A stretch of DNA of 9,218 bases, from contig CAYNFX010000075.1 of assembly GCA_964396555.1 (NCBI GenBank), positions 1 to 9,218 of the forward strand. Direction: 5' to 3'. This document shows positions 6,047 to 9,218 of this stretch, piece by piece (the first letter of the stretch is position 1; every line of letters begins with the position of its first letter). Both the position numbers and the translations under genes were made by a program. The stretch is from Geofilum sp964396555 (GTDB lineage: Bacteria; Bacteroidota; Bacteroidia; Bacteroidales; Marinilabiliaceae). A model generated the notes under the pieces. The model saw only the letters and a program-made list of their open reading frames with translations, was not told the DNA's origin and made no database searches.

Positions 6047-8296
6047 ATGAGAATCACAATAATAAGCCTTGCACTATTATTAAGTACTTTTTATACCCTT
6101 TCGGCACAAACTGTTGTTAAAGGTCGGGTACTTGACAAGGATCTAAATTCAAACAATCCCATTCCAGGAGCCAATGTATACTGGGCAGAAACCTCTGTCG
6201 GTGTCTCAACTGACGCTGACGGACATTTCAGCCTCCCATGGCAAGGAGAGAAAAAGCGACTTGTAATAAGCTTTGTAGGCTACAAGTCAGACACCTTAGT
6301 ACTAAACTCACCTGCTGATAATCTAAAGATTGCTCTAAAACAGGATCTCGAACTTGACGAAGTTGTTGTTACCAGTCGTGGAGCAGGGACTCATATGTCT
6401 AGGGTTAATCCGATAACCACCGTTGTGGTCACTTCTGCTGAGCTTTGCAAGGCTGCCTGCTGCAGCCTTGCTGAGAGTTTCGAAACCAACGCCTCTGTTG
6501 ATGTTTCTTATTCAGATGCTGCAACCGGTGCGAGACGTATCCAGCTTCTTGGACTTTCAGGACTTTACGTTCAGATGCTTACCGAGAATATGCCTGATAG
6601 CCGTGGCTTGGCTTCAGTCTATGGACTAGACTATGTCCCAGGCCCCTGGATGGAATCCATACAGGTATCCAAAGGTGCGGCTTCAATTACCAATGGTTAT
6701 GAATCCCTCACCGGCCAGATCAACGTACAATATAAAAAACCTGAAAATGCCGAAACCTTGTTTGTCAACGGCTTTACAAGTTCATCAGGCCGTATTGAAA
6801 GCAATGTAAATTCAGGTTTTAATGTCAGTCCAAAATGGTCATCAGCAATACTTGCACATGCATCGGCTGATGCGCAGAAGAATGACCACAATCATGATGG
6901 TTTCCTAGATGAACCTCTGACTACCCGTTACATCTTTATGAATAGATGGGCTGGTCACTTAAATCCTTACCTCACCACCCAGTTTGGTGTTAAGGTGCTT
7001 GACGAAGAACGAACAGGCGGTCAGGCAGCCTTCGACCGTAATCGCCCCTATTCAGAACAGAATGCATACGGCATAGCTATTGACACAAAGAATGCATCAG
7101 CATTCTTTAAGTTGGGTTATGTATTCCCCAATGATTCTAATACAAGTGTAGCAATGGTAGCAAACTACAGTTACCACGATCAGGCTTCAATATATGGTTC
7201 TAAAGAGTATGACGCAACACAAAACTACTTTGCAGGCAATCTGATTCTGGCCTCTCACTTTGGTTTAGGCGATGCGCATAAGTACACTGCAGGTATCAAC
7301 TATATGTATGATGACCTTAGCGAACAACTTGGAGGAGACCTGTCACGTGTTTTTGGCGAAGCTGCACCACGTACCGAGAATGTAGTTGGAGCATACTTCC
7401 AGTATAGCTTTGTTGTACCTGAGAAACTCACACTTATGCTTGGTATCAGAGGTGATCATCACAATATGTTTGGTAACATTTTTACTCCACGTTTGCACCT
7501 GCGCTATAGTCCAAGTGAACACTTTGTGTTCCGCGGATCTACCGGCAAGGGTTATCGTACGCCCAATGTATTGGCAGAGAATAACAGTATCCTGGGCTCC
7601 TCTCGTCTGATCTACCTTCCCGACGATATCAAGATGGAAGAAGCATGGAACTACGGATTGAATTTCTCGTATTATTTGCCAGTCGGAGAGCGAGAAATAA
7701 CATTCAACCTTGAGTATTACCGTACCGAGTTTGAAAACCAGCTTATAATGGACATGGACCAAAGCGTAAGGGAAGTGCATTTTTACAACCTGACAGGTCG
7801 TTCATTTTCAAACGTATTCCAGGCAGAAGTTTCAACAGAACTATTCAGGGGACTTGATGTAGTAGCCGCATGGCGACTCAATGATGTTGAGCAAACAACA
7901 AATGGGGAACTGCAAGAGAAGGCCTTGCAGAGTCGTTACAGAGGTATGCTAAACCTTTCATATGCCACTCCCCTGCCACGCTGGCAAGTGGACTTTACTG
8001 CACAGTTTGCCGGCCCCGGACGTATCCCGACCACTGAAGGCAATATGGGACATCTTCAAAGACCTGATAGCTTCGATTCATACCAGATATACCAAGGTCA
8101 AATTACAAGGTATTTTAAACGCTGGAGCATTTATACAGGTGTCGAAAATATAGGAAACTTCACCCAGGAACATCCAATTATTGATGCCGAAAGTCCATTC
8201 AGTGATAACTTCGACAGTTCATTGATCTGGGGCCCACTTATGGGAAGGAAGTTTTATTTAGGATTCAGATTTGCAATAGACAGACCAACAGCATAA
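6047..8296 (+). CDS. TonB-dependent outer-membrane receptor, putative metal or metallophore uptake
   Basis: The product has 749 residues. A signal peptide (about 1-20, SA before Q21) leads to a CarboxypepD_reg-like domain (about 23-98), a TonB-box-like DEVVVTS stretch (104-110), a plug domain (about 112-230, with VYGLDYVPGPWMESIQVSKGAAS) and a beta-barrel ending in FYLGFRFAIDRPTA. Such receptors use proton motive force through TonB-ExbBD to import scarce ligands. Two traits stand out. The plug carries LCKAACCSL with C134, C138 and C139, and an early barrel segment holds DHNHDGFLD (280-288), which matches the calcium-loop pattern DxNxDGxxD and adds two histidines. With a secreted HMA protein 18 bases downstream and a Cys/His-rich protein upstream, a thiophilic metal such as copper is the best guess for the ligand. 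The ATG at 6047 is preferred to the in-frame TTG at 6038. No SusD-like partner is present. Confidence 0.94.
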   Translation: MRITIISLALLLSTFYTLSAQTVVKGRVLDKDLNSNNPIPGANVYWAETSVGVSTDADGHFSLPWQGEKKRLVISFVGYKSDTLVLNSPADNLKIALKQDLELDEVVVTSRGAGTHMSRVNPITTVVVTSAELCKAACCSLAESFETNASVDVSYSDAATGARRIQLLGLSGLYVQMLTENMPDSRGLASVYGLDYVPGPWMESIQVSKGAASITNGYESLTGQINVQYKKPENAETLFVNGFTSSSGRIESNVNSGFNVSPKWSSAILAHASADAQKNDHNHDGFLDEPLTTRYIFMNRWAGHLNPYLTTQFGVKVLDEERTGGQAAFDRNRPYSEQNAYGIAIDTKNASAFFKLGYVFPNDSNTSVAMVANYSYHDQASIYGSKEYDATQNYFAGNLILASHFGLGDAHKYTAGINYMYDDLSEQLGGDLSRVFGEAAPRTENVVGAYFQYSFVVPEKLTLMLGIRGDHHNMFGNIFTPRLHLRYSPSEHFVFRGSTGKGYRTPNVLAENNSILGSSRLIYLPDDIKMEEAWNYGLNFSYYLPVGEREITFNLEYYRTEFENQLIMDMDQSVREVHFYNLTGRSFSNVFQAEVSTELFRGLDVVAAWRLNDVEQTTNGELQEKALQSRYRGMLNLSYATPLPRWQVDFTAQFAGPGRIPTTEGNMGHLQRPDSFDSYQIYQGQITRYFKRWSIYTGVENIGNFTQEHPIIDAESPFSDNFDSSLIWGPLMGRKFYLGFRFAIDRPTA
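6447..6471 (+). repeat. Perfect inverted repeat over the receptor's cysteine codons
   Basis: GCAAGGCTGC at 6447-6456 and GCAGCCTTGC at 6462-6471 pair perfectly around a CTGCT loop. The 10-bp GC-rich hairpin covers the codons for plug cysteines 134, 138 and 139. Codon content (GCN and TGC) favours such pairing, so it may be incidental. Confidence 0.65.
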
Positions 8297-8314
8297 TTAC
8301 TAATAACAAGACCT

Positions 8315-8635
8315 ATGAAATACTTAGCGGCGATTTTAGCAATAGCATTTTATGCAGTCCTGCCCATGGCAGCGCAAAAAGCAGGAAAGAATGAGAAAGT
8401 AACTTACTGTGTCAGCATAGACTGCCAGAGTTGTATCGATAAAATAACTAAAGAACTGGCCTTCGAAAAGGGAGTCAGAGACCTGCAATTCAGCCTTGAA
8501 AAGAAGACTGTAACCGTGGTTTATCGTGCCGATAAACCAGTTGATACAGACAAGTGGGCTGAGCAAATAAGGAAGCTGGGCTATGAAGTAAGCTATCTCG
8601 ACGAAACAACACCTGAGCCTGCCAAAGCCAAGTAA
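8315..8635 (+). CDS. Secreted one-domain HMA (heavy-metal-associated) protein
   Basis: This 106-residue protein has a likely signal peptide (about 1-20, PMAA before Q21) followed by one ferredoxin-like HMA domain (about 27-95). The metal site is DCQSC with C37 and C40; an extra C32 sits five residues before the first. The usual MxCxxC form is altered, with isoleucine and aspartate before the first cysteine. The pattern FEKGVRDLQFSLEKKTVTVVY and the closing LGYEV are typical of HMA domains of copper chaperones and P-type ATPases. Cytoplasmic CopZ/Atx1 chaperones lack an export signal, so this copy should act in the periplasm and could pass metal to or from the receptor encoded 18 bases upstream. 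The tail TTPEPAKAK looks flexible. The gene closes the cluster; a terminator lies about 75 bases downstream. A role as a periplasmic copper carrier is inference; another soft metal is possible. Confidence 0.9.
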   Translation: MKYLAAILAIAFYAVLPMAAQKAGKNEKVTYCVSIDCQSCIDKITKELAFEKGVRDLQFSLEKKTVTVVYRADKPVDTDKWAEQIRKLGYEVSYLDETTPEPAKAK

Positions 8636-8656
8636 CAAGTGGCTGACCGTAGTGTG

Positions 8657-8675
8657 CCCTGAGCCAGTCGAAGGG
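8657..8675 (-). repeat. Short dispersed-type repeat, copy 1
   Basis: The plus strand reads CCCTGAGCCAGTCGAAGGG. Its reverse complement carries the core CCTTCGAC-NN-GCTCAGG, which is shared with copy 2. I recall near-identical motifs recurring between genes in many bacterial genomes, but I cannot count copies here. The ends (CCCT/AGGG) are complementary. It lies 21 bases after the HMA gene. Confidence 0.6.
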
Positions 8676-8708
8676 ACCGCAAAAACTATGAAAGCATTCC
8701 TAAACAAT

Positions 8709-8744
8709 AAAGGGTACCTTCGACAAGCTCAGGTACCCTTTTTG
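8709..8744 (+). terminator. Intrinsic terminator of the metal-related cluster, built on a repeat
   Basis: An 11-bp perfect stem (8709-8719 with 8731-8741, core GGGTACCT/AGGTACCC) encloses an 11-base loop and runs into TTTTTGTTTTG. The loop and inner stem are copy 2 of the short repeat. It sits between the plus-strand HMA gene and the convergent hydrolase gene. On the minus strand the tail is weaker (TTTATTGTTT), so two-way action is possible but less sure. Confidence 0.85.
8717..8733 (+). repeat. Short dispersed-type repeat, copy 2, inside the terminator
   Basis: CCTTCGACAAGCTCAGG matches the reverse complement of copy 1 (8658-8674) at 15 of 17 bases; only the two central bases differ. The two copies are in opposite orientation with 42 bases between the 17-base cores. 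Confidence 0.6.
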
Positions 8745-8784
8745 TTTTGTATGTGACTAGATGGTGGGCATGAGCCTTTAGAAG

Positions 8785-9218
8785 CTACTTCACCATAAAG
8801 TCGAAGTAGAGCTTATCACCGATATAGCCTTTCAGCCTGTCCCCAATCTTCACAGAACCTACTCCTGCGGGAGTTCCTGTATAAATAAGGTCCCCAATCT
8901 TAAGAGTAAAGTACTTTGACACATAGGATATAATAGCATCAATGCTGTTGATCATATCAGCACTATTACCCTTCTGGCGAACCTCATCATTAACAGTAAG
9001 CCTGAAATCGATATTACTAAGGTCCTGGAAGTTTTCTACAGGCGTAAACACGGACGAGATAACGGCCGAACTGTCAAAGGACTTACACTTTTCCCAGGGT
9101 AATCCCTTTCCTCTGAGTTCATCCTGCAGGTCACGGGCAGTAAAGTCCACTCCCAGCCCTATAGCATCGTAATAGCGGTTAGCAAACTTCTCATCGATGT
9201 TTTTCCCGAGTTTGTGGA
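8785..9218 (-). CDS. FAHD1-like fumarylacetoacetate hydrolase family enzyme (C-terminal part)
   Basis: About 143 residues of an FAH-superfamily enzyme are visible; the frame stays open to the right edge (first visible residues HKLGKNIDEKF), so the N-terminus lies outside. The GTG at 9150 is internal, since conserved sequence continues upstream of it. Family traits include LGVDFTARDLQ, whose aspartate is an expected metal ligand, PWEKCKSFDSSA, the SMIxSI-type stretch DMINSIDAIISYVS, and the closing GDLIYTGTPAGVGSVKIGD. These fit FAHD1-type acylpyruvases, which hydrolyse acylpyruvates and in some cases decarboxylate oxaloacetate, using magnesium or manganese in the cytoplasm. The two other metal-binding acids of the family, an ExE pair, would be in the missing part. 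The exact substrate is uncertain. The gene converges with the metal-related cluster across the 8709-8744 terminator. Confidence 0.92.
   Translation of the reverse strand, partial: HKLGKNIDEKFANRYYDAIGLGVDFTARDLQDELRGKGLPWEKCKSFDSSAVISSVFTPVENFQDLSNIDFRLTVNDEVRQKGNSADMINSIDAIISYVSKYFTLKIGDLIYTGTPAGVGSVKIGDRLKGYIGDKLYFDFMVK

Noticed and set aside
7343..7780. 145-codon minus-strand frame opposite the receptor gene
   Set aside because: It is antisense to a clearly conserved barrel-coding region and shows no recognisable domain; a shadow of the real frame.
6038..8296. SusC-type polysaccharide utilisation receptor
   Set aside because: No SusD-like lipoprotein or glycan enzyme is nearby, and 749 residues is shorter than usual SusC proteins; the neighbours point to metals.
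8336..8707. 123-codon minus-strand frame opposite the HMA gene
   Set aside because: It overlaps a well-supported HMA domain and the repeat region; its sequence has no recognisable features.

Overview
The window looks like a chromosomal segment of a Bacteroidota bacterium, probably order Bacteroidales; I cannot name the genus. Three things support this: a CarboxypepD_reg-like extension in front of a TonB-dependent receptor, matches to the Bacteroides-type -7 promoter motif TAnnTTTG in three intergenic regions, and AT-rich gene leaders without a clear Shine-Dalgarno sequence. No tRNA, rRNA, CRISPR array, insertion sequence or integrase is visible.

Layout. Positions 1-111 hold the first 37 codons of an unidentified exported protein (minus strand), with its own promoter-like site. 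Positions 268-3593 hold a minus-strand unit: adenylosuccinate lyase (purB), then an MsbA-like ABC exporter, then a strong intrinsic terminator. A short divergent region carries promoter-like sites for purB and for a plus-strand NfeD-family membrane protease (3667-5073). Next come a 70-residue charge-polarised protein of unknown function (5215-5427) and a palindromic terminator. Positions 5562-8635 hold a three-gene plus-strand cluster: a small secreted Cys/His-rich protein, a 749-residue TonB-dependent receptor with three cysteines in its plug, and a secreted one-domain HMA (heavy-metal-associated) protein. It ends in a terminator built around one copy of an inverted pair of short repeats. The window closes with the C-terminal part of a minus-strand FAHD1-like fumarylacetoacetate hydrolase family enzyme.

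How the genes work together. purB and the ABC exporter appear to be housekeeping genes sharing a transcript. The 5562-8635 cluster is the most interesting part. All three products are predicted to be exported and carry thiol or imidazole groups, so they could form a route for a thiophilic metal such as copper, from the outer membrane receptor to a periplasmic carrier. The metal, the direction and any inner-membrane partner cannot be read from the window. Further oddities are two perfect coding-region hairpins in this cluster, one lying on the receptor's cysteine codons, and the repeat pair whose mutual pairing would compete with the terminator hairpin.
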